This document shows, piece after piece, positions 9,650 to 19,768 of a stretch of DNA of 64,000 nucleotides. Under the pieces are notes generated by a model, which was given only the letters and a program-made list of their open reading frames with translations, was not told the DNA's origin and searched no databases. The DNA comes from Candidatus Eiseniibacteriota bacterium. GTDB taxonomy: Bacteria > Eisenbacteria > RBG-16-71-46. The stretch covers positions 1-64,000 of the forward strand of contig JACRIW010000031.1 in assembly GCA_016215625.1 (NCBI GenBank), in the 5' to 3' direction. A program made the position numbers and the translations under genes. The first letter of the stretch is position 1, and each line of letters starts with the position of its first letter.

Positions 9650-12600
9650 ATGTCGCGCCTGCTTCGATTCGTATTCGTCGCGCTCCTGCTCGCCGTCGTC
9701 CGCCCCGCGCTCGCGTCGGGCGCCTCGCCCGCCGCTCCGGCCACGTTCTCGTGGACGTCGCTGCCCTCGGCCGCCACCAGCGAGCCCCCGCCGCCACCGC
9801 CACCACCGCCCGTCTCGCCGCGCTCGGGCTTCGAGGGAGTGCTCGCCACCGGTCCCGGAACCGACGTGAGCATCGCCTCCGGCGAAGGGGTGCTGCTGAT
9901 CGCCGCGCACGGGCGCATCGCGATCGTGTCCCGCGGTGGAAACATCCGCTCCGAAGTGAACGTCCGCGATTTCTTCGGCTTCGCGAACGGCACGGTGACC
10001 GGGACGCAGTGCTTCTTCGATCCCGTGGCGCGCCTGTGGTGGGTGGTGGGCCTGTGGAGCCCGCCGGGCGACCTGCCGCAGACGCTGGCGATCGCGCACA
10101 GCCTCTCGCCGAACCCGCGGTCCGACTGGGGACTCACGAACTGGCCGACCGCGACGATCGTGTCGCGCCACGTGACCGAGTACGGCGCCGAACCGATCGC
10201 GGCGATCGCGCCCGGCCGCTTCGTCGTCGCGATGCGCCACTTCGTGGTCGCGACCGGACGCCAGGACTACGAATCCGTGCTCGTGTTCGACCGCACGGTG
10301 CTCGATCGCTACGGCTATGCGCCACCGGTCGAGCTGCGTATCACCGCTCCGCCCGCGCGCGGCGACCGCTGGGACATGACGAGCACGCGTCCCGCGGTGT
10401 GCCTCGACCGCGCCGGCGAAGAAGTGCTGCTCGTCACCTCGCGCGCCGGCGGCGGCTCGCGCGTGACGCTGCGGCGCATCACCGGACCACCGAGTGCACC
10501 CGTGCTGTCGGAAGGCGAGTTCGTGGACGTCGCGCCCTACTCCACCGCACCCGGCGCACGGCAGCTCGGCACCGCGCGGCGGCTCGAGACCGGAGACTGC
10601 CGCGTGCGCAGCGCGGTCGTGCGCGACGGCGTGCTGAGCGCGGCGTGGCACGAAGCCGGACGTTCGGGCGGCAACACGGCGTCGGGCATCCGCGTGCTCC
10701 AGGTGCGGCTGCGCGATCGCGCCGTGCTGACCGATCACGCTTTCGGCGAGGCGCGCACGTTCGCGTTCGCGCCGGCGCTCACCGCGGACGCGTATGGCGC
10801 GCTGCAGCTCGCGTACGTGCGCAGCGCCGCGGACGAGTTCCCCTCCGCCTGGACGGCCGTGCGCCGTGCGGGCGAACCGAAGTTCGAGAAACCGGCACCC
10901 GTGCGCACCGGCGAGGGCGCGAGCGACTCGCTCGACTGGAGCGGTCCGAGCGGCATCGCGCTCGACCCTGCTCCGCAGCTGCCCGGCCAGACCGCCTGGG
11001 CCGCGTCGTCCTTCGTGCGCGCCGGCGGCTCGCGCGGCACCTGGGTCCAGCCCGTGATCGTCTCCTACGGCGAGATCCGCGGCACCGTGCTCGCCGACTG
11101 CCGCGCCGACGCCGCGAGTCCCGGGGACCGCGCGCCGCTCGCCGCGCACGCCGTGAGCCTTCGCGCCGCCGGCGGCACGGTCATCGCGACCGCGCACACC
11201 TCCGGCGACGGAACGTTCGCGTTCGCGGGCCTCGAAGCCGGCACGTACGACGTCGTGGTCGCGCCCCCCGCGGGCGGCGCTTCGGTGCTCGCAGCGCCCG
11301 GCTCGGGCGGCATGCGCGAGACCGCGATCGGGGCGAACGCGGTGCGCGTCGTGCTCGCGGCCTGGCAGCGCTCCTCCGGCAACCTGTTCGTGTGCGCGGA
11401 AGCGCGCCCCATGCCCGTGCTCGCGGCACTTTCGCCCGACTTCCGCTGGGCCGGTTCGGCGGCGTGCACGCTGCGCGTGATCGGTTCGGGCTTCGCGCCG
11501 TGTGCGAGCGTGCGCTACGGCTCGCTCGTGCGCGAGGCGCGCTGGGTGAGCGCGACCGAGCTGCGCGTGGCGCTCTCGGCCGAGGATCTCGCGGTGGCGG
11601 GTCCGCGCGCGGTGCGCGTGTCGAATCCCGAGCCCGGCGGCGGGCTCTCGGCGAGCGTGCTCTTCGACGTGCGCCGGCCGGACCCTTACGCGCCGGTCGT
11701 CACGCTGCTCGCGCCCGTCGGGGGCGAGCGCTGGCCGCTCGGCGCCACGCGGCGCATCGCGTGGTCCGCGAGCGACGACCGCGGGATCGAGAGCGTCACG
11801 CTCGCGTACTCGCGCGACGGCGGCCTGTCGTTCCCGCACACGATCGCGGCGGCGATTCCCGACAGCGGCCACTTCGACTGGACGCTGCCCGACACGGGCG
11901 CGGCCGGGCTGCGCGTGCGCGTCACCGTGCGCGACGCGTTCGGCAACGTCGCGGCGGACTCCTCGCAGGCGGCGTTCGCGGTGCCCTCCTGGCGGATCCT
12001 CGCGAGCGCGACGGGCCCGGGCCGGATCGCGCCCTCCGGCGCCGTGAAGGTCGCGGACGGCGACGCCCCCGAGTTCGCGATGGTGGCGGACTCCAACTCG
12101 TACCTCGCGCGCCTGCGCGTGAACGACGTCACCGTGGCGCCCACGACGCGGTACACCTTCGCGCCCGTGCACGCGGACCAGACGATCGCCGCCGACTTCG
12201 GCCCGCGCACCTACACGTGGGCGTTCGATTCCGGCACGGCGAACTTCGGCTCGCCCGGAAACTGGTCGCCGACGCGCCTCTCGCCCGCGACCGACGACAT
12301 CCTGCAGTTCGCGAACGGCGGCATCGTGACCGCGACGAACGTGCCCTCACAGGCCGTCGGGCAGCTCCGCGTCCTGAACGGCACGGGCGTCACGCTGCAG
12401 ACCGCTTCGGCCGCGACGCTCACGCTGAACGGCGGCGGCGGTCACGACCTGTGGATCGAGGCCGGTTCGCAGCTCACGCTCGCCGCGCCGTCGGGCGCCG
12501 TGACGATCTCCCTCGGCCCCGGCGCCACCGGCCGCGTGGACGGACTCGCGTCGTTCGGAACGGGCGCCCAGCGGCTCGTCGCGCAGGATGCCGGTGCGCT

Positions 12601-15600
12601 GCACTTCACACGGGGCTCGCTCTGCACGATCAGTGCGACCACGACCGGAAGCGTGTTCGGCAACGGCGCCGGCGCGAGCGCGCTCCGCAGCGTCGTGTTC
12701 GACGCGGGCGCCACGCTCAACGTGCTCGGCGGCGGCGATCCGTTCGGCGCGGCCGCGCCGAACGCCGTGCTGCGCATGGAGCACGGCAGCCGGTACACCT
12801 ACCGCGTGCGCGGCAGCTCGCTCGACTTGTCGGGACGCACGCTCGGCGACTTCGAGTTCCTGTCGGGCACGAGCGTCACGATCGCGGGCACCTCGCCCGT
12901 GACGATGGACAGCCTGATCGTCGGCGCCGGCACGCTCTGGCTCAACTGCGCGACGGCGCTCGCCATCCGCGGCGACGTGACGGTGAAGTCCGGCACGTCG
13001 CTCACGATCGGCTCGGGCGACTTCGCGAACCCCGTGCGCTTCTCCGGCGACGGCCCGCAGCGCGTCACGCGATACGGCACGTTCTCCGCGAACGCGAGCG
13101 CGAAGCTCACGATCGACAACCGCGCTGGCGTGACGCTCGGCTCCGACCTCGCCTGGGGCGGCGACGTCACGTTCGCGCACGGCGTGCTGAGCACGGGCAC
13201 CGGCGTGCTCGATCTGGCCGGCACGAGCGTGCTCACCGGCGCCGCGGACACGACCGGATGGATCGCGGGGCGCGTGCGCCGCACGATCCCCGGGGGCATC
13301 TCGTCGCGCACGTTCCCCGTCGGCACCGCCACGGCGTTCGCACCGCTGCAGCTCGACTTCGCGCAGGCCACGTTCCCGTTCGCGCTCACGGTCTCGTGCG
13401 CCGACGGGCCCGCGCCGGGGCTGGCGGACGCGCCCGTGGACACCGCGCACGTGTTGAAGCGCCACTGGACGCTGTCCTCGCCGACGATGCCCGTCGTGCT
13501 CGACTACACGGCGAAGATGACGTACGTGCCCGGCGACCTGGCCGCGGGCACGCTCGCCTCGGACCTTTCGCCGTTCCAGTTCTCGAACCTCTGGTATCCG
13601 CGCGCGGGCGGCGCGACGCCCGGCAACACGATCACCGCGCAGCACTGCACGACGTTCGGCGTGCTCACCGCGGCGCAGTCCTGGTATCGCGACTACGGCG
13701 TCACCGTCACCGTGGACGGTCCGGGCACCGTCACGCGTTCGCCCGATCAGGCGACGTACGCGTACGGCGACATCGTCACGCTCACCGCACGGCCCACGGC
13801 GCCCGCGACGTTCGTCGGCTGGAGCGGCGACACGAGCGCCACGCTCACGCCGCTCGCGATCGCGGTCACGCGCGACCGCCACCTCACCGCGACGTTCCGC
13901 ACGCCGGTGACGTACGTGTGGAAGGCCGGCGTCTCGTCCGGACTCTGGACGGACTCGCTCAACTGGACGCCCGCGCGGCGCGAACCGGCGCCCAACGACA
14001 TCCTCGTCTTCTCGCACCCCGGCGCGGTGACGGTGAACGGTCCGCGCACCGAAACCGTCGCGCAGCTGCTCGTGAGCGGGGGCGCGCAGGTCCAGCTCGT
14101 CTCCGGCAACGCCGTGACCCTCACGTTGCGCGGCGAAGGCGGGCACGCGCTGGTCGTCGAACCCGGCGCGAAGCTCGCGATCGGCGGCACGTTGCCGCTC
14201 GTGATCGCGCTGCCGGCCCACGCCCGCGGCGCGATCGGTGGACGCCTGCAGCTGTCCGGCGCCCCGCACCAGCTGGTCGCGCGCGACACCGCGGCGGTCA
14301 CGTTCACCGATGGCGCGGTGTGCGAGGCCGCGGCCACCGGCAACGTGTTCGGCGACGGCACCGGCGCGAGCGGCATGCGCTCGGTGTACTTCGAGGCCGG
14401 CTCGCGCTTCGACCACCTCTCGGGTGGCGATCCGTTCGGCGCGGCGGCTCCGAATGCCGTCGTCGCGTTCCTGCCCAGCAGCCGGTATGCCGTGCGTTCG
14501 CTCGGCGCGACGGTGTCCTTGAGCGGCCGCACGTACGCGGACTTCGAATACGACGCGCCGGGCGCATCGATGCTCGTGCCGCTCGAGTCGCCGGTCACGA
14601 TGGACTCGCTGCTCGTGCGCACCGGCTACCTCTACCTGTCGCAGGCCGCCGCGCTCACGCTGCGCGGCGACTTCACCGTGCTCGGCGGCAGCCAGCTGGG
14701 CTTCTACCCGCTGCGCAGCGGCGGGCCGGTGGTGATGCAGGGGGCCGTCACGCAGCGGATCGCCGTCCGCGGCCAGCTCGCGGGATACGCGACGCCGCCG
14801 TTCGAGATCGACAACGCCGCCGGCGTGCGGCTGGCCACCGACGTCACGTGGCCCGGCCCGCTGCGATTCTGGCGCGGCCTGCTGCACACCGGCCCGTACG
14901 CGTTCTCGCTCGGAACGGCGTACGGCGTGCTGAACGCGGGCGCCGGCACCGGCTGGGTGGACGGCACGCTGCGGGTCACCGTGCCGGGGCCGGGCTCATC
15001 GCTCACGTATCCGATCGGCGACTCCGCGCGCTACGCGCCGCTCGTCCTGAACTTCCGGACGTCGCCGAGCGGCTTTCCGGTCGGCGCTTCCACGACCGCC
15101 GGGCTGCACCCGCAGCTCGGCTCCGCGCCGATGGACACCGCGCGCTCGCTGCGGCGCTGGTGGCGCGTGTCGAGCCCCACGGCGACACCGGTCGACCTCT
15201 CCTACGACGCGGTCATGAACTTCGTGCCGGGCGAACTCGACTCCTCGACCACGCCGGGTCAGCTCCTCCCGCTGCTGTACACCTCGGGCTGGCACTACCC
15301 GACCAACGGGATCGCGACGCTTTCGAGCGTGAGCGCCACCGGGCTCTCGGCCTACGGCGACCTCACGGCGGCCCTGCCGATTGGCGGCCCCGTCGAGCCG
15401 CGCTACGTGTGGACGGCCACGTCGTCGCGCGGCGCATTCAACGACGCCGGAAACTGGACGCCGCCGCGATTGCTGCGGCGCGCGGACGACATCCTCGAGT
15501 TCTCGCGCGGCACCGTGGACACCGCGTACGGCGTGCCGGTCCAGACCATCGGGCAGCTGGTCGTCTCGAACGGATCGCGCGCGACGCTGTCGGGCACCGG

Positions 15601-17218
15601 GAACGCGACGCTGTCGTTCACCGGCCGCCCGGGTGACGACCTCGCGATCGCGAGCGGCGCGACGCTGCGCCTGACCGGCACGAGCGGCGTGAACTCGCTG
15701 CAGCTCGTGCTCGGCGACACGACGACCGCGCGGATCGCCGGCACGCTGGAGCTGTCGGGCGGGCCGCAGCGCCTGCTCGGCGTCGCGAGCGACGCGATCG
15801 TGTTCGAGAACGGCGGCGCGTGCGTGCTGACCGCCGGCTTCGAGGGCAACCCGTTCGGCACCGGCGCCGCGGCCGGCTCGATCGGCTCCGTGCGCTTCGC
15901 GTCCGGCTCGGTGCTGCGGCAGTCCATCGGCGGCGATCCGTTCGGCGCGCAGCTGAACGACGCCGTGCTGACGTTCGATCGCGGCAGCCGCTATCGCATC
16001 GAGTCGAACGCCTTCACGCCGGCGTTCTCGCGGCGCACGTTCGCCGACGTCGAACTCGCCGTGCCCTCCGGGCTCGTGGACGTCACGCCGACGCAGCCGT
16101 TCACGCTCGACAGCCTGATCGTGCGCCAGGGCGTGTTCAACCTGACGCCCTCGGGCGGCTGCACGATCCGCGGCGACATCCTCGTGTACCGGCTCGCCAC
16201 GCTCAACCTCGCGCCGCGCATCGGACCGTCGAGCGTGCGCATCGGCGGCGACGCGCCGCAGCGTCTCGTCGGCACCGGCACGTTCGCGACCGGGCCTTAC
16301 CCGGTGCTCGTGCTCGACAATCCCGCCGGCCTCGATCTGGGCAGCAACGCCACATGGCGCGGCGCGGTGAACTTCGTGCGCGGCCCGGTGCGCACGGGTG
16401 CGTTCGCGCTCACCGTGGACACCGCGACCGTGGTGACCGCGTCGCAGGCGACCGGCTGGGTGCACGGCACGCTCAAGCGCACGATGCGCTACGGGGCGCC
16501 GACGGTCGACTTCGCGGTCGGCACGGACAGCGTGTACGCCCCCGTCACGGTGACGCTCGTGAACAACACCTTCGACTTCCAGCTCGCCGTCTCGACGACG
16601 GACGGCGATCACCCGCAGCTCGCGAGCGCGAATGTGGACCCGGCTCGCACCGTGAACCGCTGGTGGACGCTGACCTCCGCGGGAACGGCGAACTTCGCGA
16701 CCGGGAGCGCGACGTTCTCGTTCTCACCCGCCGACCTTGACACGGCGATCACCGCCGACGTGCTCTCGCCGTTCCGCTACGCCGGCGGCTGGACGCGTGC
16801 GGTGCGCGGCACGGGATCGGCGACGAGCGTGCAGGCGACCGGGCTCACGGCATTCGGTTCGTTCGCGCTCGCCGAACCACTCGCCGCCGGCGCGGCGGCG
16901 GCGGCGGCGCTTTCGCCCGTGGCTCCCGGGGACGACGCGCCGGTCGCCGCGTTCGCGCTCGGCGCGCCGTCGCCGAACCCGACGCGTGGCGCGGCGCGCA
17001 TCCCGTTCGCGCTGCCGCGCGCGTCGCACGTGCGCGTGAGCGTGCTCGACGTGCAGGGCCGCGAGGTCGCGGTGCTCGCGGACGGCGTGTTCGCCGCCGG
17101 CCGCCACGGCGTGACGATGGAGAGCGCGGGCCGCCCGCTCGCGGCGGGGCTCTACTTCGTGCGCCTGCGCGTGAGCGGCGGACCGGAGTTCACGCGACGG
17201 ATCGCGATCGCGCGGTGA
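9650..17218 (+). CDS. Giant modular secreted protein with three passenger modules and type A sorting domain
   Basis: 2522 aa from ATG 9650. Signal peptide ends near LASGAS; a nine-proline tract follows at about 51-59. Same plan as the upstream gene: propeller-like N-terminus to about 473, CNA-B-like (about 475-575), IPT-like (about 585-670), Ig-like opening APVGGERW (about 680-780), InlB-like (about 781-852). It then carries three passenger-like modules of about 490 residues (about 854-1347, 1421-1909, 1918-2414) where the upstream gene has one. Each module opens with a W....G.F....NW.P.R....DDIL.F pattern and closes with a NRWWTL-like block. The sorting domain starts near 2431 (PNPTRGAARIPFALP). 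The tandem paralogues point to duplication followed by module gain. Role unknown. Confidence 0.8.
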   Translation: MSRLLRFVFVALLLAVVRPALASGASPAAPATFSWTSLPSAATSEPPPPPPPPPVSPRSGFEGVLATGPGTDVSIASGEGVLLIAAHGRIAIVSRGGNIRSEVNVRDFFGFANGTVTGTQCFFDPVARLWWVVGLWSPPGDLPQTLAIAHSLSPNPRSDWGLTNWPTATIVSRHVTEYGAEPIAAIAPGRFVVAMRHFVVATGRQDYESVLVFDRTVLDRYGYAPPVELRITAPPARGDRWDMTSTRPAVCLDRAGEEVLLVTSRAGGGSRVTLRRITGPPSAPVLSEGEFVDVAPYSTAPGARQLGTARRLETGDCRVRSAVVRDGVLSAAWHEAGRSGGNTASGIRVLQVRLRDRAVLTDHAFGEARTFAFAPALTADAYGALQLAYVRSAADEFPSAWTAVRRAGEPKFEKPAPVRTGEGASDSLDWSGPSGIALDPAPQLPGQTAWAASSFVRAGGSRGTWVQPVIVSYGEIRGTVLADCRADAASPGDRAPLAAHAVSLRAAGGTVIATAHTSGDGTFAFAGLEAGTYDVVVAPPAGGASVLAAPGSGGMRETAIGANAVRVVLAAWQRSSGNLFVCAEARPMPVLAALSPDFRWAGSAACTLRVIGSGFAPCASVRYGSLVREARWVSATELRVALSAEDLAVAGPRAVRVSNPEPGGGLSASVLFDVRRPDPYAPVVTLLAPVGGERWPLGATRRIAWSASDDRGIESVTLAYSRDGGLSFPHTIAAAIPDSGHFDWTLPDTGAAGLRVRVTVRDAFGNVAADSSQAAFAVPSWRILASATGPGRIAPSGAVKVADGDAPEFAMVADSNSYLARLRVNDVTVAPTTRYTFAPVHADQTIAADFGPRTYTWAFDSGTANFGSPGNWSPTRLSPATDDILQFANGGIVTATNVPSQAVGQLRVLNGTGVTLQTASAATLTLNGGGGHDLWIEAGSQLTLAAPSGAVTISLGPGATGRVDGLASFGTGAQRLVAQDAGALHFTRGSLCTISATTTGSVFGNGAGASALRSVVFDAGATLNVLGGGDPFGAAAPNAVLRMEHGSRYTYRVRGSSLDLSGRTLGDFEFLSGTSVTIAGTSPVTMDSLIVGAGTLWLNCATALAIRGDVTVKSGTSLTIGSGDFANPVRFSGDGPQRVTRYGTFSANASAKLTIDNRAGVTLGSDLAWGGDVTFAHGVLSTGTGVLDLAGTSVLTGAADTTGWIAGRVRRTIPGGISSRTFPVGTATAFAPLQLDFAQATFPFALTVSCADGPAPGLADAPVDTAHVLKRHWTLSSPTMPVVLDYTAKMTYVPGDLAAGTLASDLSPFQFSNLWYPRAGGATPGNTITAQHCTTFGVLTAAQSWYRDYGVTVTVDGPGTVTRSPDQATYAYGDIVTLTARPTAPATFVGWSGDTSATLTPLAIAVTRDRHLTATFRTPVTYVWKAGVSSGLWTDSLNWTPARREPAPNDILVFSHPGAVTVNGPRTETVAQLLVSGGAQVQLVSGNAVTLTLRGEGGHALVVEPGAKLAIGGTLPLVIALPAHARGAIGGRLQLSGAPHQLVARDTAAVTFTDGAVCEAAATGNVFGDGTGASGMRSVYFEAGSRFDHLSGGDPFGAAAPNAVVAFLPSSRYAVRSLGATVSLSGRTYADFEYDAPGASMLVPLESPVTMDSLLVRTGYLYLSQAAALTLRGDFTVLGGSQLGFYPLRSGGPVVMQGAVTQRIAVRGQLAGYATPPFEIDNAAGVRLATDVTWPGPLRFWRGLLHTGPYAFSLGTAYGVLNAGAGTGWVDGTLRVTVPGPGSSLTYPIGDSARYAPLVLNFRTSPSGFPVGASTTAGLHPQLGSAPMDTARSLRRWWRVSSPTATPVDLSYDAVMNFVPGELDSSTTPGQLLPLLYTSGWHYPTNGIATLSSVSATGLSAYGDLTAALPIGGPVEPRYVWTATSSRGAFNDAGNWTPPRLLRRADDILEFSRGTVDTAYGVPVQTIGQLVVSNGSRATLSGTGNATLSFTGRPGDDLAIASGATLRLTGTSGVNSLQLVLGDTTTARIAGTLELSGGPQRLLGVASDAIVFENGGACVLTAGFEGNPFGTGAAAGSIGSVRFASGSVLRQSIGGDPFGAQLNDAVLTFDRGSRYRIESNAFTPAFSRRTFADVELAVPSGLVDVTPTQPFTLDSLIVRQGVFNLTPSGGCTIRGDILVYRLATLNLAPRIGPSSVRIGGDAPQRLVGTGTFATGPYPVLVLDNPAGLDLGSNATWRGAVNFVRGPVRTGAFALTVDTATVVTASQATGWVHGTLKRTMRYGAPTVDFAVGTDSVYAPVTVTLVNNTFDFQLAVSTTDGDHPQLASANVDPARTVNRWWTLTSAGTANFATGSATFSFSPADLDTAITADVLSPFRYAGGWTRAVRGTGSATSVQATGLTAFGSFALAEPLAAGAAAAAALSPVAPGDDAPVAAFALGAPSPNPTRGAARIPFALPRASHVRVSVLDVQGREVAVLADGVFAAGRHGVTMESAGRPLAAGLYFVRLRVSGGPEFTRRIAIAR

Positions 17219-17225
17219 CACGGAC

Positions 17226-17259
17226 GGCGGTGCGGACGCGTTCCGGCGGCCGCACCGCC
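17226..17259. terminator. Convergent terminator hairpin
   Basis: GGCGGTGCGG (17226-17235) pairs perfectly with CCGCACCGCC (17250-17259), between the stops of two convergent genes (17218 and 17267). There is no T-tract on either side. Confidence 0.6.
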
Positions 17260-17266
17260 GCGTCGT

Positions 17267-19609
17267 TCAGGGCGTCACCTCGCACAGCACGCTCTCGAGG
17301 TCGTTGAACTTCACGGCCGTCGGCTTCTTCGGCGCGAGCGGCAGCTCGAACTCCGTGACCCTGCCGGTCACCCACACGCGCTCGCGCGACCAGCCGTCGT
17401 CGCCGAAGTCCACGCGCACGAACACCGGCATCTTGAACGACTCGGGCACGTTCGACTGCGTCACGCGCCCCTTCACGCGCCACTGCCCGTTCGCGGCGGG
17501 CTCGGCGGTCCACGAGAACGCGTAGGTCGGGACGTCGGTGCCGTACACCCACTGGTCGAAGAACCAGCCCATGTCGGCGTTCATCACGCGCTCGACCTCG
17601 GCACGGAAGTCCTCGGTGAACGCCTTGCGCCCGCGCATGCGCGTGTACCAGTCGCGCAGCAGGCCGCGGAAGCGCGCCTCGGACGGATCGCTCTCGTCGA
17701 GCAGCATGTCGCGCAGCATGTGCAGCACCCACGCGCCCTTTTCGTACACGACGAGGTTGTAGTCGTCGGGCGTCGTGCTGCTGTTCGTGCGCGCGCCGAG
17801 CCAGATGGGGCCGGCCTGCTGGCTCTCGCCGAGCGCGAACTTGCGGTTCTCGAGCAGGTCCGTGCGCCACCGGGACAACACGTCGAGGTACGTCTTCGAG
17901 TCCTTGCAGCCCGCCTGCCGGTACCAGATCGAGCAGAAGTCGGCGAAGCCCTCCGAGAGCCACACGTCGTGGTACGTGGCGTTGTCCACCGCGAGCCCGA
18001 ACCACTGGTGCGAGATCTCGTGCGCGCGCAGCACGTGCGGCTGGAAGTCCGGCCGGCCGAGCACGCGGTCCTCGCGCAGCATCATGTGGATCATGCCGGG
18101 ATACGCGATGTACGTGTCCTCGGGCGTCTCGAGCGCGTGGAACTGCGCCGACGGCGGCGGGCCGAACATGCGGCCGAAGAACTCGAGGCAGTTCGCGACG
18201 TCGAACGCGACCTGCTCGTCGCCGGAGCGCGCGTCGCGCAGCGCTTCGGGCTTCGCCACCGTCACGCGGCCGGCGCCGTCCAGGTGGCGCATCCACACGG
18301 TCACCGGCAGCGTGTCGCGGTCCACGCGGATCGCGCGCAGGAAGTTCACGTCGAACGACACGAGGTCGATCGGCTGGTCCACGACCCAGTGCGAGCGCTG
18401 CGTGTTCCCCACGACCTCGACGCCGTCGCGACGCCCGGCCGCGACCAGCTGGTAGTCGCGCGGGTGCGTGAAGCGCATGTCCCACGTGGCTTCGCCCGCG
18501 AACAGCGGCCGCGGGAACCAGCCGAGCAGGTCGCGGTGCCGGAGGAAGTCGTCCTCGCGCTCGAACGCGACGCCGTGCCAGCGCACGCGGAACACCGCGG
18601 TGTCCCCCGGCGCGAGCGGCGGCGAGACCCGCGCCCACACGAGGTCGTTCTCGTCCTGCTGCTCGAACGTCACGCGGCGGCCGGCGGTGACGAGCGAATC
18701 GAGCGTCAGGTGATGCGGCAGGTCGAAGCCGATCCAGCCGCGCTCGCGCCCGTGCGCGGCCACGCTCACTTCGGCGCTCGCCGTCATGCCGAGCCCGGCG
18801 TCGAACACGACGTCGGTCACGTAGCGCGTCGCCTCGTACGGCGGATTCCGGTCGCGGCGCAGCGTGTCCGGATCGCCGAGCGCGAAGAACTGGCTGAGCA
18901 CTTCGGAGCCGTAGCGGCGCTTGAGTCCCTGACGGTCGTCGCGCGGACGGCGCTCGAGACGCACGCGTTCCGTGTAGAGCGGGTCGAGGGAGAAGAACAT
19001 CGGCTCGCCGCCGCGCCCGGGATTGATCATGGCGCGGAAGTAGCCGTTGTCGTCGCCGTCCACGAGCATCTGCGCGAGGCTCAGCGGCCGCACGAAGTTC
19101 GTGCGCGGCAGCGTGAGGTACGGGAAGGCCGCCTTCCACGCCCGCTGCAGCGAGCGCGCGGTGTCGGGCGCGAACGTGAGCCCGCCGCGCAGTTCGGCGG
19201 CGGTGCTGTCCGAGAAGAACAGCACGAGCTGCTGTACCGGCACGCGCAGCGTCGGCGTGCCGTAGAAACGCCGCAGCTGCTGGCGCTCGATCTCCGAGCG
19301 CGGCGCGAACGAGAACGTGCCCTTGCCCGTGAACACCGCCGCGACCGTGCGGCCGCCGAGCGGCGTCGCGAACACGAGCTGGCCCTCCTGCAGCACGAAC
19401 GTCCCGGCGTCGCGTTCGAGCATGAGGCTGTTCACGCGCGCGATGCGCGTCGAGTCGAGCGGCCAGTGCGTGAAGTCGCGGTGGAAGTCCGCCCACGTGT
19501 TCCAGCCGGACGGTGCGGGCACCGCGGCCGGGGCGGGCGCCGGGACCGCGGCGAGGAGAACGAGAAGCAGGAGCGCGAGGCGTGCGGCGCGCGCGATCTG
19601 GCGGAACAT
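17267..19609 (-). CDS. M1 family zinc metallopeptidase (aminopeptidase-like), secreted
   Basis: 780 aa, signal peptide of about 28 residues. The zinc site is intact: HEISH at 530-534 and WLSEGFADF with the third ligand Glu553, spaced HExxH-x18-E as in gluzincin M1 peptidases. The usual GxMEN exopeptidase motif is not clear; the equivalent stretch reads YPGMIHMM, so the substrate-binding end is divergent. The roughly 300 residues before the catalytic domain look like an M1 N-terminal beta domain (bile-salt-hydrolase-like saddle). GGGAGC lies just upstream of ATG 19609. Likely a periplasmic or outer-surface peptidase. Stands alone, divergent from the glycosyltransferase gene. Confidence 0.88.
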   Translation of the reverse strand: MFRQIARAARLALLLLVLLAAVPAPAPAAVPAPSGWNTWADFHRDFTHWPLDSTRIARVNSLMLERDAGTFVLQEGQLVFATPLGGRTVAAVFTGKGTFSFAPRSEIERQQLRRFYGTPTLRVPVQQLVLFFSDSTAAELRGGLTFAPDTARSLQRAWKAAFPYLTLPRTNFVRPLSLAQMLVDGDDNGYFRAMINPGRGGEPMFFSLDPLYTERVRLERRPRDDRQGLKRRYGSEVLSQFFALGDPDTLRRDRNPPYEATRYVTDVVFDAGLGMTASAEVSVAAHGRERGWIGFDLPHHLTLDSLVTAGRRVTFEQQDENDLVWARVSPPLAPGDTAVFRVRWHGVAFEREDDFLRHRDLLGWFPRPLFAGEATWDMRFTHPRDYQLVAAGRRDGVEVVGNTQRSHWVVDQPIDLVSFDVNFLRAIRVDRDTLPVTVWMRHLDGAGRVTVAKPEALRDARSGDEQVAFDVANCLEFFGRMFGPPPSAQFHALETPEDTYIAYPGMIHMMLREDRVLGRPDFQPHVLRAHEISHQWFGLAVDNATYHDVWLSEGFADFCSIWYRQAGCKDSKTYLDVLSRWRTDLLENRKFALGESQQAGPIWLGARTNSSTTPDDYNLVVYEKGAWVLHMLRDMLLDESDPSEARFRGLLRDWYTRMRGRKAFTEDFRAEVERVMNADMGWFFDQWVYGTDVPTYAFSWTAEPAANGQWRVKGRVTQSNVPESFKMPVFVRVDFGDDGWSRERVWVTGRVTEFELPLAPKKPTAVKFNDLESVLCEVTP

Positions 19610-19714
19610 GAACGGCTCCCGGGTGCGGGTGTGCGACGAGCACGGATTCGCCGCGCAGCCTCTCGCCGCGTTCGCCCGCGCGTCAATGCCCGACTGCCCG
19701 GCGCCCTCCTCTGA

Positions 19715-19720
19715 TAGTCT
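19715..19720 (+). promoter_or_regulatory. Putative -10 (TAGTCT) for the leader ORF/glycosyltransferase transcript
   Basis: TAGTCT lies nine bases before ATG 19730, so a transcript would begin at or next to that codon. No -35 is evident. Confidence 0.35.
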
Positions 19721-19729
19721 GCCGCGGCC

Positions 19730-19768
19730 ATGACCACGTCCCGACCAGCCCTGTCCGCGTACCGATGA
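19730..19768 (+). CDS. Possible 12-residue leader peptide overlapping the glycosyltransferase start
   Basis: ATG 19730 opens a 12-codon ORF (MTTSRPALSAYR) whose TGA stop (19766-19768) overlaps the ATG of the following gene at 19765 as ATGA. A -10-like TAGTCT sits nine bases upstream. The arrangement suggests a leaderless short ORF that couples translation into the glycosyltransferase gene, which has no Shine-Dalgarno sequence of its own. It could be chance: the peptide has no known relatives that I recognise. Confidence 0.35.
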   Translation: MTTSRPALSAYR

